From: Liolophura sinensis
Lineage: Eukaryota; Mollusca; Polyplacophora; Chitonida; Chitonidae
Assembly: GCF_032854445.1 (NCBI RefSeq)
Contig: NC_088300.1
Span: forward strand, 7,874,001-7,938,000
Reading direction: 5' to 3'
DNA: 64,000 nucleotides
In this document: piece after piece, positions 35,501 through 44,810 of the stretch
How positions within the stretch are numbered: the first letter of the stretch is position 1
Layout: each line of letters opens with the position of its first letter
Translations under genes and position numbers: made by a program
The notes under the pieces: model-generated
Databases searched by the model: none
What the model saw: only the letters and a program-made list of their open reading frames with translations
What the model was told of the DNA's origin: nothing

Positions 35501-38500
35501 GTACAATGAGCTTTCTTTAAGCTTCATTTTTGTTTTTTAGTCTTCTTAAAGGCCTGACTTCAACCAAGACTTCAACCAAGGCGGTGACTACTGTTTTACC
35601 AATCAAATTCATTATAGTTTAAAATGAAAGAAGAATGGAACACTGATATTTGATATAAGCTGATAATAATTGTGATTTTATGCCTGGATGTACACATTTA
35701 TGCCAGCATGCACAACATTAACTAGTTATGTTTAAAGGTGGTGACAATGTAAAAAATACATAAAATTCAGATGAAAGAGTTTGAAAAGTTAGTTGTAAAT
35801 GTGGTCTTCAACATTTTTTTCGATTTTCCTTCAGAGACAAAAAGACACTTGAAAATAATTTTTGTATGGTGGGTATTTGGGACCACCTTTTGGTACATAT
35901 AGTCTTTATGTAATAATGTTATAAATGTTTAATAAATATATTTGTGCTAGAATTTTTTCTTTTCAGATGATAAATGTGTTCAGCCTGGATTTTGATCAAA
36001 TTTATATTTTTAATATATTCATAAATATCATCATAATTCAAATTAAATGCATATGCTTGGATATAAATAACAAATTTACATCAAAATATATTTATTAAAC
36101 ATGCATCACTGTTATTTAGAAAATTATTATGCAATGATGATAAATAACAAAAGGAAGTCCCAAGTACCCACCATGTAAAAATATTTCTAAATACCATTTT
36201 TTTCCTGAAAAAATCCTTCTCTTTTAATTTGTCAGTTTAGTATCCATTCACCCATGTCAAATTATACTCTGTTTCATGCCCAGTGTGATGGGTTGTGAAG
36301 AAAAATTTTGAGCTACAATAATAGACATTGATGTGATTTTCTCAAGTTTGAAGATATAATGTTGTTCTGGGTTATATTTATTGTTTATTTATTTATTTGG
36401 TGTTTTGTGCTGTTCTCAAGAATATTTTACTTACATAACGGTGGCCAGCATTATGGTGGGAGGAACGGAGCCGAGCCGAGGAGAAACTCACAACTATCCG
36501 CAGGTTGCTGACAGACATTCTGGATTTGAGGCAAGGCTGAAAGCTGCACAGACATATGAATAGAGAAAAGTTTTTTCTTGATTGTTTGTTTCAGAGTTGG
36601 TTTGGAGGAACCAAAATGAAGTCTGTGATAGGATTTGATAAAGTTGTGGCCGTCCTCCACAAGACTGGAGCTCCTAGTGATGTAAGAGACCTGAACTTCC
36701 ACTGATCAGTTTAATGACCTACACAAGTAGTGTTCACCCTGAAAGGGGACAGGAAATGCTTCATCTTCATTCATTATTTCAGGCTTTATTTCTTCAGGAG
36801 AGTGAAGATGTGAAAATAATTGCTAAAAAATCAAGCCAAGGTGAAGCATTCAGTATCATTTTTTAGGGGGGTTTAATAACACTACTTGTTTTATGAATGG
36901 TGATGTAAGCTTTTTTATTTTTGACTTTTTTTTTTACTATTTTAATAAACTTATATATTCAGCTAAATCACAAATTGTCAACAGGTTTGCCTACATTGTT
37001 TGGAATGGTTGCTTCTGATGTTCCTTACAGCTATATAAGCACTACATCGCGACATGCTCTTGCATTTAAGCATAGACTAAACATGTCTATCCCCATATCT
37101 GAAGTGCGCATAAGAGAGTTGTGTTTTAATTTATTTTAATGTTGTTTTACACTGTACTGGTACTGAAGAATATTTCATTTTAATAACCATTGGCGGCCAG
37201 CATTATGATGGGAGGAAACTGGGCAGAGCGTAGGGAAAACCTACGACGACCATCTGCATTGGTGAGAGGCTCCTGGGTCATTGCTCTGCACGCTAACCAC
37301 CTTGGCCAGAGAGTTGTATTTAAAACATACTATAGAAAAACGTGTTCATTTATACATGATACGTTTGTCTGTTCAATGATTCTTTTCAGATTTTAAGCAA
37401 GTATTTGAAGCTAGTAGATGATGTTGAGCGGAGGTTGACTCTGGCTAAGAAATATGGATGTCACGATGCAGTGGTTGATGTAGGTATCTTTGTGGGGGAC
37501 CTTCTTAATTCTTCAGAAGTTTCATGATCCCGTCGAGTGTGTCTGCACACATTTTAACATTCATGCTGTGTAATATCAGTCTGAAGATACGTTATACCAA
37601 TTTAGCTGTGAAATAAGTAATTATGTGACTGATATACAAATGGCTTGTTTAGTGTAAATCTTTTAGCAGGTGGGTATCCTATGATATCACGATTGTTTGT
37701 GTTTGTTCAGATGCATACATGTTAAAAGTGTTATTTATGACTTTCAAATGCAAAGGTGTTGTTTTTTGACATGCATGCTAAAGTGGTGTTTGTGACATGC
37801 ATGCTGAACTGTTGTTTATGATTTTTACACATGCCATTGTCTTGTTTATGACTTTCAGACGTACATTGCTTTGCGTGACCGATTTGAGCTGGAGGCCTAT
37901 ATGAGAAAGTTGCCACCTAGGAGTAAGGAGTATTATTATGCTGAAGATGCGCTGAGAAATTCTGTAAGTAACAGGAATTGGTCTGTCAAGGAAATGTAAA
38001 AACCAAAAGTCCATATACCATTGAAACGCTACAGTCCAGTCAGTAGCAACTTCGAAATGACATCTGAAGGGTAGGAGGAAAAAAGGCAGGGGCATAGAAA
38101 GATTTACACCTCATTACAGTATGCAGTGCCATGCTCTGGTTTGACCCCTCAGGAGGGCAGGAGGACAGGAGGAAACAAGGCAGGGACATAAAAAGGGTTA
38201 CACCTCATTTCAGTATGTAGTGCCATGCTCTGGTTTGATCACTCAGGGGGCAGGAGAAAACAAGGAAGGGGCATAGAAAATTTTACACCTCATTAAAATA
38301 TGTAGTGCCATGCTCTGGTTTGACCATTCAGTGTGGGGGTGGGGGGGGGGGAGGAAACAAGGAAGGGAGCATATAAAAGTTTACGCCTCATTACAGTATG
38401 TAGTGTCATGCTCTGGTTTGACCATTCAGGGGCAGGAGGAAAGAAGGAAGGGGCATAGAAAAGTTCACAGCTCATTACAGTATGTAGTGCCATGCTCTGG

Positions 38501-39100
38501 TTTGACCATTCAGGGGGCAGGAGGAAACAAGGAAGGGGCATAGAAAAGTTTACACCTCATTACAACATGTAGTGCCATGCTCTGGTTTGACCATTCAGGG
38601 GCAGGAGGAAACAAGGAAGGGACATAGAATGGTTTACATCTCATTACAATATGTAGTGCCATGCTCTGGTTTGACAATTCAGGGGGCAGGAGGAAAGAAG
38701 GAAGGGGCATAGAAAAGTTTACACCTCATTACAACATGTAGTGCCATGCTCTTGTTTGGCCATTCAGGGGGCAGGAGGAAACAAGGAAAGGGCATAGAAA
38801 AGTTTACAGCTCATTACAATATGTAGTGCCATGCTCTGGTTTGACCATACATGGAGAAGGAGGAAACAAGGCAGGGGCATAGCAGGGAAGGGAACTAAAG
38901 CCAAGTTAATGTCTTAAAAAAAAACAAAACAAATAAAAGCATCTAAATATAAAAATGTCAGTATGTGTCTTTGTATTTTAGAATTCATTCTTTGCTGCAT
39001 TTAGTTGGTTGATCTTAGAAAAGTTAGGGTGATAATTGTTATAGGCTTATTAAACTTTTTGATGTATTTATCATTTTAGGCACATAAATGGAAAACCTGA
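17555..39100 (+). CDS. VIPAS39: VIPAS39 (SPE-39/VIPAR) homologue, 19 coding exons
   Basis: VIPAS39 partners VPS33B in endosomal maturation, apical recycling and lysosome-related organelle formation. Coding exons: 17555-17572, 20187-20279, 21703-21820, 24270-24434, 25207-25299, 26099-26175, 26564-26632, 27044-27136, 27639-27775, 31908-31935, 32206-32279, 32827-32914, 34158-34292, 34621-34662, 35182-35271, 36595-36681, 37390-37479, 37859-37963, 39080-39100. Together they give 1623 nt, 540 codons plus TGA, with all phases consistent and GT-AG borders. The N-terminus is acidic and disordered (DDDDDDEEE, residues near 55) with an NWDG motif. A Ser/Pro-rich linker follows, then the helical Vps16-C-like region: LLDEAIKMHDGNAITA, RRASIINMPVITTLYYCCFYHY, WTALGARSRLKRW, KKYGCHDAVVDTY. 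It ends AHKWKT, like the vertebrate end. The human protein is 493 residues. The start is the first ATG in an 18-nt coding exon; an ATG early in exon 2 is an alternative. The gene looks intact. Confidence 0.95.
17990..18560. mobile_element. Foldback element in VIPAS39 intron 1
   Basis: Bases 18,005-18,183 recur as reverse complement in about 18,306-18,540. Matching words include catgcccctactcg, tttagaatagattta, ccatgaaggcttcc, aaagacctgc and ctcaacgaaggtccag. The arms are over 170 bp with gaps and leave a loop of about 120 bp. No transposase is present. A non-autonomous foldback or MITE-type element is the simplest reading. Confidence 0.8.
18893..19108. mobile_element. Palindromic MITE in VIPAS39 intron 1
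   Basis: Arms of about 60 bp begin ggcctatgagagatacg on the left and end tatctctcaaaggcccta on the right. Both include gagttctcgggagttctgc and a gcatataccgga inner end. The central spacer is about 90 bp. A diverged half-copy of the end (tctcacagaggccctat) lies at about 19,310-19,326. Confidence 0.8.
19375..19740. other. Unrecognised open stretch in VIPAS39 intron 1
   Basis: Both strands are open for 78 (+) and 117 (-) codons. No motif is recognised, and the segment is not needed by the VIPAS39 model. A short hairpin with gcgagatgtt/aacatctcgc arms lies at 19,456-19,498. It may be a fragment of a mobile element. Confidence 0.3.
20602..21182. mobile_element. MITE with TTAA flanks in VIPAS39 intron 2
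   Basis: The left end reads ttaaaggagaagaaaa and the right end is its reverse complement ttttcttctcctttaa, about 575 bp apart. Both are bordered by TTAA, the target duplication of piggyBac-type and some other transposases. No coding capacity for a transposase is seen inside. Confidence 0.7.
22031..23475. repeat. 57/58-bp minisatellite in VIPAS39 intron 3
   Basis: About 25 copies. The left half has a 57-bp unit with cttctgataagtccagcac. The right half has a 58-bp unit with gttgtgatcaagtccagcac. Both share ggctgcagacatgtgtcat. Because 57 is a multiple of three, the left half is open on both strands (154 codons plus, 227 minus) with a 19-residue repeat. The 58-bp units close the frame. It lies inside an intron and is not a gene. 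Confidence 0.95.
24920..25020 (+). repeat. SINE tail fragment (family B) in VIPAS39 intron 4
   Basis: Contains gggcactccagtttcctcca and ends in a taaataaataaata tail, as do the copies at 39,470 and 40,800. Confidence 0.6.
25620..25925 (+). repeat. tRNA-derived SINE, family C, in VIPAS39 intron 5
   Basis: Contains gtagatccagggtcaatcctgg (B-box type), ggcattcagcatgaaggggat, ggctcgggcggggc and the ending actgaaaaattgttaagtacgacgttaagccccaagcact. The head is slightly truncated. The copy at 42,030 is longer. Confidence 0.85.
26721..27028. repeat. 28-bp minisatellite ending 15 bases before VIPAS39 exon 8
   Basis: Exactly eleven 28-bp units in perfect register (26,721, 26,749 ... 27,001). The consensus is gcaggaatgcagtgtttact plus tgtttcct. 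Every unit contains a pyrimidine-rich run followed by ctgcag, a good 3' splice-site look-alike. The true acceptor ttccttttgcag ends at 27,043. Confidence 0.97.
27885..31545. repeat. 3.6-kb complex minisatellite in VIPAS39 intron 9
   Basis: Built from a roughly 20-bp unit of the type catggcaggcctggggtaaa. Left of about 30,700 the units form higher-order blocks with aaaaacctggcagggcagtg and gagacttggcagtcctgggg, about 75-120 bp per block. Right of it another block of about 45 bp uses ccagcacagggatacctggc. The minus strand lacks stop codons in all three frames over long distances, giving apparent ORFs up to 1220 codons with Pro/Leu/Cys-rich repeats. It lies between exons at 27,775 and 31,908 and is interpreted as non-coding. 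Confidence 0.95.
31548..31635 (+). repeat. SINE family A tail fragment
   Basis: Contains gttggccacattcatatgagtgaaatattcttgagtacagag and an aaataaataaat tail. It lies directly at the right end of the minisatellite. Confidence 0.7.
32535..32812 (+). repeat. SINE family A copy immediately before VIPAS39 exon 12
   Basis: Plus-oriented copy with tRNA-like head remnants near 32,550, gagagggtctgccagcaaactgcgg, tcataagagtgaaatattcttgag and an aaataagtaaataaataaat tail ending 14 bases before the exon at 32,827. The tail merges with the splice acceptor tctctgctattgtag. Confidence 0.8.
33005..33405. repeat. 31-bp minisatellite, block 1, VIPAS39 intron 12
   Basis: About 12 units of the type atcatcatgtgatgtcagtc plus attgtgagggt, with point differences. 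Confidence 0.93.
33945..34125. repeat. 31-bp minisatellite, block 2, VIPAS39 intron 12
   Basis: Five to six units related to block 1 (gtgggtagcatcatgtgatac with cagtcattgt). The block ends about 30 bases before the exon at 34,158. The two blocks are separated by about 540 bp of unrelated sequence, so one array was split or seeded twice. Confidence 0.9.
34320..34545 (-). repeat. SINE family A copy, VIPAS39 intron 13
   Basis: Begins (attt)n, then ggttggtgttttatattgtactc, ggtggccagaattatgg, cccatgaccattcgcaggc and gccaacatgagctggac. The head is at the right end, so the sense strand is minus. Confidence 0.8.
34985..35153. repeat. 16-bp minisatellite before VIPAS39 exon 15
   Basis: About ten units of ctgagtgcagtatgtt. 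The array ends 29 bases before the exon at 35,182. The minus strand reads a repeated SEHTALRTYC-type peptide, which is an artefact. Confidence 0.95.
36376..36560 (-). repeat. SINE family A copy before VIPAS39 exon 16
   Basis: Contains tttatttatttggtgttttgtgc, ctcaagaatattttacttacataacggtggccagcattatgg and ccgcaggttgctgacagac. It ends about 35 bases before the exon at 36,595. Confidence 0.8.
37125..37320 (-). repeat. SINE family A copy, VIPAS39 intron 16
   Basis: Contains gttgttttacactgtactgg, ggcggccagcattatgatggg and gcattggtgagaggctcctgggtcattgctctgcacgctaacc. The last part is the reverse complement of a tRNA-like head. Confidence 0.8.
38055..38875. repeat. About 85-bp minisatellite, VIPAS39 intron 18
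   Basis: Nine to ten units marked by tagtgccatgctctggtttga, at intervals of about 82-98 bp, with a gaggaaacaaggaaggggca segment between. Unit lengths vary through g-run and short indels. Confidence 0.95.
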
Positions 39101-39464
39101 GGCCTGCAGCCAGACATCCATGAAGTGTGTAAGCCCCTTGTTACCAGTGGAAACTGTGTTATCTCCCTAAGTTAGCTGTCAAACTGTCAACACCTTCACA
39201 TACAACCACCAACTACAGGTACTGTCCCTGCCACTGGCTAGTGTACATATACATGTATTCTTGATTCGGCTAGTAGGTGTGACTAAGCTAACTTTTTGGT
39301 TATGAATAATTACCTGTAATTTGAGATCCAACTGGTAACAATACAAAAAAAAGCAATCCACAGATATGTACATGTAATGCTGTCGGAAAAATCCAACTAA
39401 ATGTCTTAAAACGCCAAATGGCATGGTTGTTGATATATGGGAAAGTTTGTAGTAACTTGCCAGA

Positions 39465-39600
39465 GTTCAGTGGTTTACACCTGGCACTCCAGTTTCCTCC
39501 ACCCATGAAACTGACCAGCCGTTGTTAAAAGTAAAAAATTCTTCTTTATGGCATCAAGCAACAATCAAACAAATAAACAATATCAATAAACATACATCTT
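39465..39600 (+). repeat. SINE family B copy downstream of VIPAS39, with poly(A) signals
   Basis: Contains ctggcactccagtttcctccacccat, aagtaaaaaattc and a tail caaacaaataaacaat. AATAAA at 39,572-39,577 and 39,585-39,590 are the first such signals I see after the VIPAS39 stop, about 470-490 bases away. Confidence 0.6.
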
Positions 39601-39886
39601 CAATCCATGTTGTAGAGAAACCACAAAACAACGACTCAGCATTTTTAATTTGTCGCATTATTAGCTGTGAAATAATAATTTTATTTCGTCTATGTGTATG
39701 GAATGTTCATTGGTAAACTTGTGAAGTACATGTATAGTATTTTTTCTGTGAGGGACTCTCGCTGGTCTAGTTTTCTTCAATTCTGATCAATAGAGTCCTA
39801 GACAAAGGAGGTCGCGTTTATATCCAGTTATGACAGGATCTGAATGTGTGAAGGATTTGACTGGTTAGTTGAGAGCTGTGATTGTA

Positions 39887-39945
39887 TCCTGCACCCTATG
39901 GTTGTATACTGCACCCTGTGGTTGTATACTGCACCCTGTGGTTCA
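39887..39945. repeat. 20-bp triple repeat
   Basis: Three copies of gttgtatactgcaccctgtg with small changes. Confidence 0.85.
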
Positions 39946-40363
39946 AGAATACTCAAAACTCTTTCAACTTTACATGTACCTTGAGCAATTGAACACTGTA
40001 TGCTTAGCACTCACTTTGTCAAACACTTTTATTGTATGGCTATTAGATGTGATAACATGTCAACATAATGCCAGCTTCTAGTCTACAATTTTGAACAGGT
40101 CTGTAAAAGGAAACATCAAAGTATATAATTTTCCTTTGTGCCTCTTACATATGTACTCGAGTAGAATGTTTTTCAGTGAAGTTATCATTTTTGTTGTCAT
40201 AATTTATTTACATAAAAAACAGGGTCATCTTTTATAGTTTTGTTTGCATTGTAGTTTCAGCCATATGTAAATTTACATCTGTTTTATTTTAGAGGAAAAA
40301 TATGATGTACGTACCTATATATCTTAAGATAGCAAGATCAACAGAAATGGCTTTGTCGATATT

Positions 40364-40696
40364 AATAGGGGAGGTTTGAGTTCGAATTCTGTCTCTAGTA
40401 AAAGAAGGCCTACTGTATCATGTCAAAATGTTAGGCAGCTATTTCTGATCACATTACTATTACATGGGTGTCTGAAAAAGTTTCACAGAAAGTAATTTGT
40501 CGTGGACGAACGGTGGATAAATTAAGGAGCTGAACGTCAAAGAAAGAGGTCTCATCTGGGCCTCTAGAATACCATAAGACAGGCGATCGCTAAATTAATG
40601 TCAATAAAGGCTGCCTAACATTTTCACAAGTCATATACAAGTAGAACAGTATTTACCTTTATCAACAAAAGGGTTTGAACTCCAAACTCCCCTATT
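40364..40696. mobile_element. Palindromic MITE family M1, copy A
   Basis: Starts aataggggaggtttgagttcg and ends aactccaaactcccctatt. The arms (about 85 bp) share caaaatgttaggcagc near their inner ends. It has the same layout as the copy at 43,753. No coding capacity. Confidence 0.8.
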
Positions 40697-40794
40697 GCTA
40701 TTTAAGCATAACCTCACAAGTGCGATGCATATGCTACCTGTAAAATGGTGGGGCTATGTGGCAGAAGGGGTATTCTGCTGACATGTCTGAATCC

Positions 40795-40940
40795 ATCCAC
40801 CCCAGGTTACATAAATCCTGGTGAACCATGCCTAATTTCCCCCACCCTCACTCAGTGTTCGTAAGGGCCTTGTGAATTCGCTTGACAATAAAACTGACCA
40901 CCATTGTATTAGTGAACAATTCTTTCAAAAGTAAATCTGA
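40795..40940 (+). repeat. SINE family B fragment
   Basis: Contains ccaggttacataaatcctgg, aactgaccaccattgtattagtgaacaattc, which aligns with the 39,470 copy. The A-rich tail is missing. Confidence 0.5.
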
Positions 40941-42025
40941 AAATTTTCCAAATTTTGGACATTTGTTAAAAATTTTTATTTTTTTTATACAACTCTTTAA
41001 CTTAATGGAACATGTATTACATGTAATCTGAATTTACTTTAAGTCACAAGATTGTTTCCAAGCTTCAGGGGTTTTGAGAATTCAGATTTCTTTTGTCGCC
41101 TTCTCTGCACAAACAGGAGCAGAACATGAAATAAACAAACACTGGTTTTACACAATACCACAGTTGATAGCTTTTGTACATTATCAGTTTGAATAAAGAG
41201 ATATCTGTATTGATATGTAACAAGGTTAAAACTACCTTGACAAGGGAAAATGTTGCAAAAAGCAATTGTCATTAAAATCTTTGTATTCACTACATGGAAG
41301 CATTCCCAGTATTTTCCCATTTACTTATATGTCATGCTGTTGGAAAATTCATTGTGCATAAAATGCATAATTTTTTATTACCATTCTGTAACATATCGTT
41401 TTATATAGATATTATATATGTACATACATTTACGTGCCATAAAATTTTTGGGCTCTTTATTTTAATGACATGCATACATGGATATGTATTGTTTTTTATC
41501 CCATGCATAGATATTATACTTATACTAGGCGCAAGATTTGTCATCTACAGACCACGTTTGTTTCTTGCAAAGGTGAATACTTAGAATTTCAGCATTTGAT
41601 AAATATGCGGTAAATTTAAGCTTTTTTTTTACACCTTTTAGGCCTCCAGCCAGGAAAAAAAAAAAAAAAAACAGGTCTTGACTGGCAGCTGTGAAAGGAA
41701 AACAATGTCTGGAGCATGAATTAGTTTTGAGTCCTATCCAAGAAATGTGATTTTCTTGAGAAAACATGATAAGGTAGACATACCTGCATTCATTTAAAAG
41801 TTTTGATACATTCAGAAATAAATTTGACCCAGAATGGGTGCAAATATTTATGGAAATTGTGTTTGCATTTTTGAAAGTCTGTAGATATCAAAATTTAGGA
41901 AATGTGATGTGAGAATGTGTAATGGTGTTAATAGTGTGTAATAATGAGTGCAGAATTTGTTAAAGAAATATTTGAATTTTAATGTGGGCTTAGACCATAA
42001 TGACAGTACAAATGCGCCATTCCCC
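40941..42025. other. AT-rich intergenic, no gene seen
   Basis: Contains short ORFs only and an a-run at about 41,656-41,672. Confidence 0.45.
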
Positions 42026-42029
42026 ACGA

Positions 42030-42385
42030 CCGGCCCGGATAGCACAGTTGGTAGAGCGTCCGCTTCGGGACAGGTAGATCCAGGATCAATCCTTGATCGA
42101 GTCTTTAAAAGAGGAAGTTGTAACTTGCTCGCTTGGCGTTCAGCATGAAGGGGATAGTGCAACGACTGGTTGACCTGTATCAGTATAATGGCTCGGGCGG
42201 GGCAGCTTACTTGCCTTCGGTAAGTCGTCTCAGTGAAGCAGCACTAAATAAAAGAGCAGTGGAAATCCATCCTGCAACAAGGAGGCACATTACACGTACC
42301 CTAAGGATTCCTTCGTCGTCATATGACTGAAAAATTGTTGAGTACGATGTTAAACCCCAAGCACTCACTCACTCACTCACCATTC
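42030..42385 (+). repeat. tRNA-derived SINE, family C, near full length
   Basis: The head ggatagcacagttggtagagc fits a pol III A box and gatccaggatcaatcc fits a B box. The body has ggcgttcagcatgaagggga, ggctcgggcggggc and ccttcggtaagtcgtctcag. The 3' end is ttgttgagtacgatgttaaacc followed by caagcactcactcactcac. This tail type is familiar from mollusc SINEs. Confidence 0.9.
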
Positions 42386-42402
42386 CCCACAAATACCTAA
42401 GT

Positions 42403-42605
42403 TAACATTTATTTGTTCATTTGGTGTTTAATGCCGTACTTAAGAATATTTCACTTATACCATGGTGGCCAGCATTATGGTGGGAGAAACTGGGTAACAC
42501 ACATACGGCCGGAGAGGAAGATTACCCTCGCAACAACCGCATTGGTGAAAGGCTCCGGGGTCATTTCGCCATGCTGGAGTGCAAACTCCCTCGAAGGCCA
42601 CCATC
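42403..42605 (-). repeat. SINE family A copy abutting the family C SINE
   Basis: Contains tttatttgttcatttggtgtttaatgccgtac, ggtggccagcattatggtggg, cggccggagaggaag and gcattggtgaaaggctccggggtcatt. It is in the opposite orientation to the family C copy ending at 42,385. Confidence 0.8.
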
Positions 42606-42619
42606 TTGCTCCCAACAAC

Positions 42620-42860
42620 CTCCCCCACCCCCACTCCTCTATGTGGAGGAGACTGTTGAGTACCGTGGTAGCATGGTACTGTGTGGCAGTTTCATGTCTG
42701 TACTACAATCAATGACTGCATCGCACAGCCATGAACCTTGCTGTGCTGAAACTCTTCAGTACTGTGTGGCAGTTTCATGTCTGTACTGCAATCAATAGCC
42801 ACAATGTACAGTCATGAACCTTGATATGGTGAAGTTCCTGAATACTGTGTGTCAGTTTCA
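42620..42860. repeat. Imperfect direct repeats of about 100 bp
   Basis: The word tactgtgtggcagtttcatgtctgtact occurs at about 42,677 and 42,760, with a third weaker copy at 42,842. The atgaacctt word occurs between the copies. Confidence 0.7.
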
Positions 42861-43752
42861 CAACTGGCTGCTGCGCAGTGCAGTTAGAAGTGCGTGGTTA
42901 ACTTTTCTGGGATCTTTGTGCTCAGAACTTGAAGTAACTGTGCAGTGCCAAGCGCTGAAGTTTGATTATGTACTAGTAGTCATGATTACTTACAGTAAGG
43001 CATCGTACTTACAGCAACACAAGTGAATAATCCTCTGATGGAGATCTTGATATTTATTCTCACGTTTTCGATAAATGTAAAACAAAGACCTAACTGGTGA
43101 ATGTACCAACCACAACAGAACTGGTGGTAGAAAAAAAATCTTTGTTTCTAACAAATTACCAAAACAAACGAACAAAATACACTATGTAAATCAGCTTGAA
43201 TTACAAGTATTTCAAAAGCATGCATGTTTACATGTTTATGTAATTTTTCATAAATGTCTATATTCTCGTTTCTCCTCAAATGTTTTTCACAAAGTTGATA
43301 TACTGACAAAAAGAACAATGGATGGAACGGAGTAGTACATAACCTTAACAATCATTTAATTGTGTATAGGAAACAAAATGAAGAAAATACCCTGTGGTAC
43401 TAAAAGTAAAGGCACTGTCAATAATGCTAAAGCTAACAATGATTTGTCAAATATTTATGTAATAAAACCTTACAAGGCATAAGTCATACCAGTGGGGTAA
43501 TATTTACAGTACCATGTTTGAATCACAGAAACAGGTCCAGACACTCACCCACTCAACTTACATTTACTACGTGATGTCAGTTGTCATTTAAACTGGTACA
43601 TTAAAACATAACACATACTTTTAAGACAACCACATGTTCACTGTGCCTGTTGTGAGCCAGCCTGGAGTGCCAACTGAACGGGCCATGGCAGACCAAAGAC
43701 ACAGCATAGCTGCATCAACAACACTTGATTATTGACACTACATGTAAGCTGG

Positions 43753-44125
43753 AATAGGCGAGTTTGAAGTTGGAATTCTTTTGTCAAAGATAAAAACAGT
43801 CCTACTGTGTCATGGCACTTGTGAAAAATGTTAGGCAACCTTTCTTGACATTGATTAACTGATCACATCTCTCATCCTTTTCCAGAGGAACAAATGTCAG
43901 TTCTGTCCTTTAGGAACTTTTTAAGTTCACAAATGTTCAGATTCTCAATTTTCTCCATCAAGTTTCTCCATCATCTGCTCTAATTTGTGACACTTTTTTC
44001 AGACAACCATGTTTAAGTGAATGGGATCAAAAATAGTTGCCTGACATTTTGACAGGTCACAAGATACAGCTTGGTTTTTTCTACCTTCATCAATAAAAGG
44101 GTTCAAACTCGAAAACTCCCCAATT
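43753..44125. mobile_element. Palindromic MITE family M1, copy B
   Basis: Starts aataggcgagtttgaagttgg and ends gggttcaaactcgaaaactcccc. The inner words aaaatgttaggcaac and gttgcctgacatttt are inverted. It is related to copy A at 40,364. Confidence 0.8.
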
Positions 44126-44344
44126 ATGTCCTAAATACACCTTCGTCAGCTTGAATCATGGTGTCCTCTGCTCAAGTCTTAAAAAACCATATGACCTTGT
44201 TAACCACCAACCGTTGTTACAGAAACTGACTTGCTATCAATGCAGTAACAAAGTAATTTCATGGTTTCAAAGTTATCTATCACACAGAAAATAAAAAGCC
44301 TGTCCAGGAAGAATATAATCTTAACTACATGAAATAACATGCAG

Positions 44345-44810
44345 AGTCCGCTAGGGCTGTATACTTGCCCCTCTACTGTTCCTTATCTTCATTAATTGAT
44401 CTCCAACTACAAGCTAAGAAATGTATTATTGATCTGTTTGTGGATGAAACAACAGTGTTAACGTCAGTCCAAAAATTGTGTAGAGACAGCACTCGAAAAC
44501 AAAAGCAAAAGAATACTGCAGTGATGCAATGATAATGACATTGCAATCAACGTTGATATGATGCATGAGAGTTGGTTCATGGAAGTGTATAGCTAAATTG
44601 GAGAGGAAACTCTGCAATGAAATTAATGGAAAAGAAATTGAAAATGTTATGTATACAAAACTTTGGGGTGTAACAACTGATGACATGTTGTCCTGGGAGA
44701 AACAAACTGAGAATCAGTGTTAACTTATATCATTCAAGCTCACACTATTACAAAAGATCCAAAAATATTTACCACACCATGCCAAAATTTTGTACGACAC
44801 CAAGTCTGAA
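44345..44810 (+). pseudogene. Non-LTR retrotransposon reverse transcriptase fragment
   Basis: Shifting plus frames give IDLFVDETTVLT (degenerate FADDT-type box, about 44,418), ENVMYTKLWGV near 44,640-44,670, and KIQKYLPHHAKILYD at about 44,752-44,797. This order matches the palm and thumb of jockey/CR1-type LINE reverse transcriptases. It is heavily decayed, with no ends visible. Confidence 0.6.

Noticed and set aside
22031-38875. Tandem arrays as CRISPR
   Set aside because: Units are head-to-tail with no unique spacers, there are no cas genes, and the setting is an animal intron.
42030-42110. Genuine tRNA gene
   Set aside because: The A- and B-box words belong to a SINE head. A folded tRNA with paired acceptor arm is not formed and the body continues as a known repeat layout.
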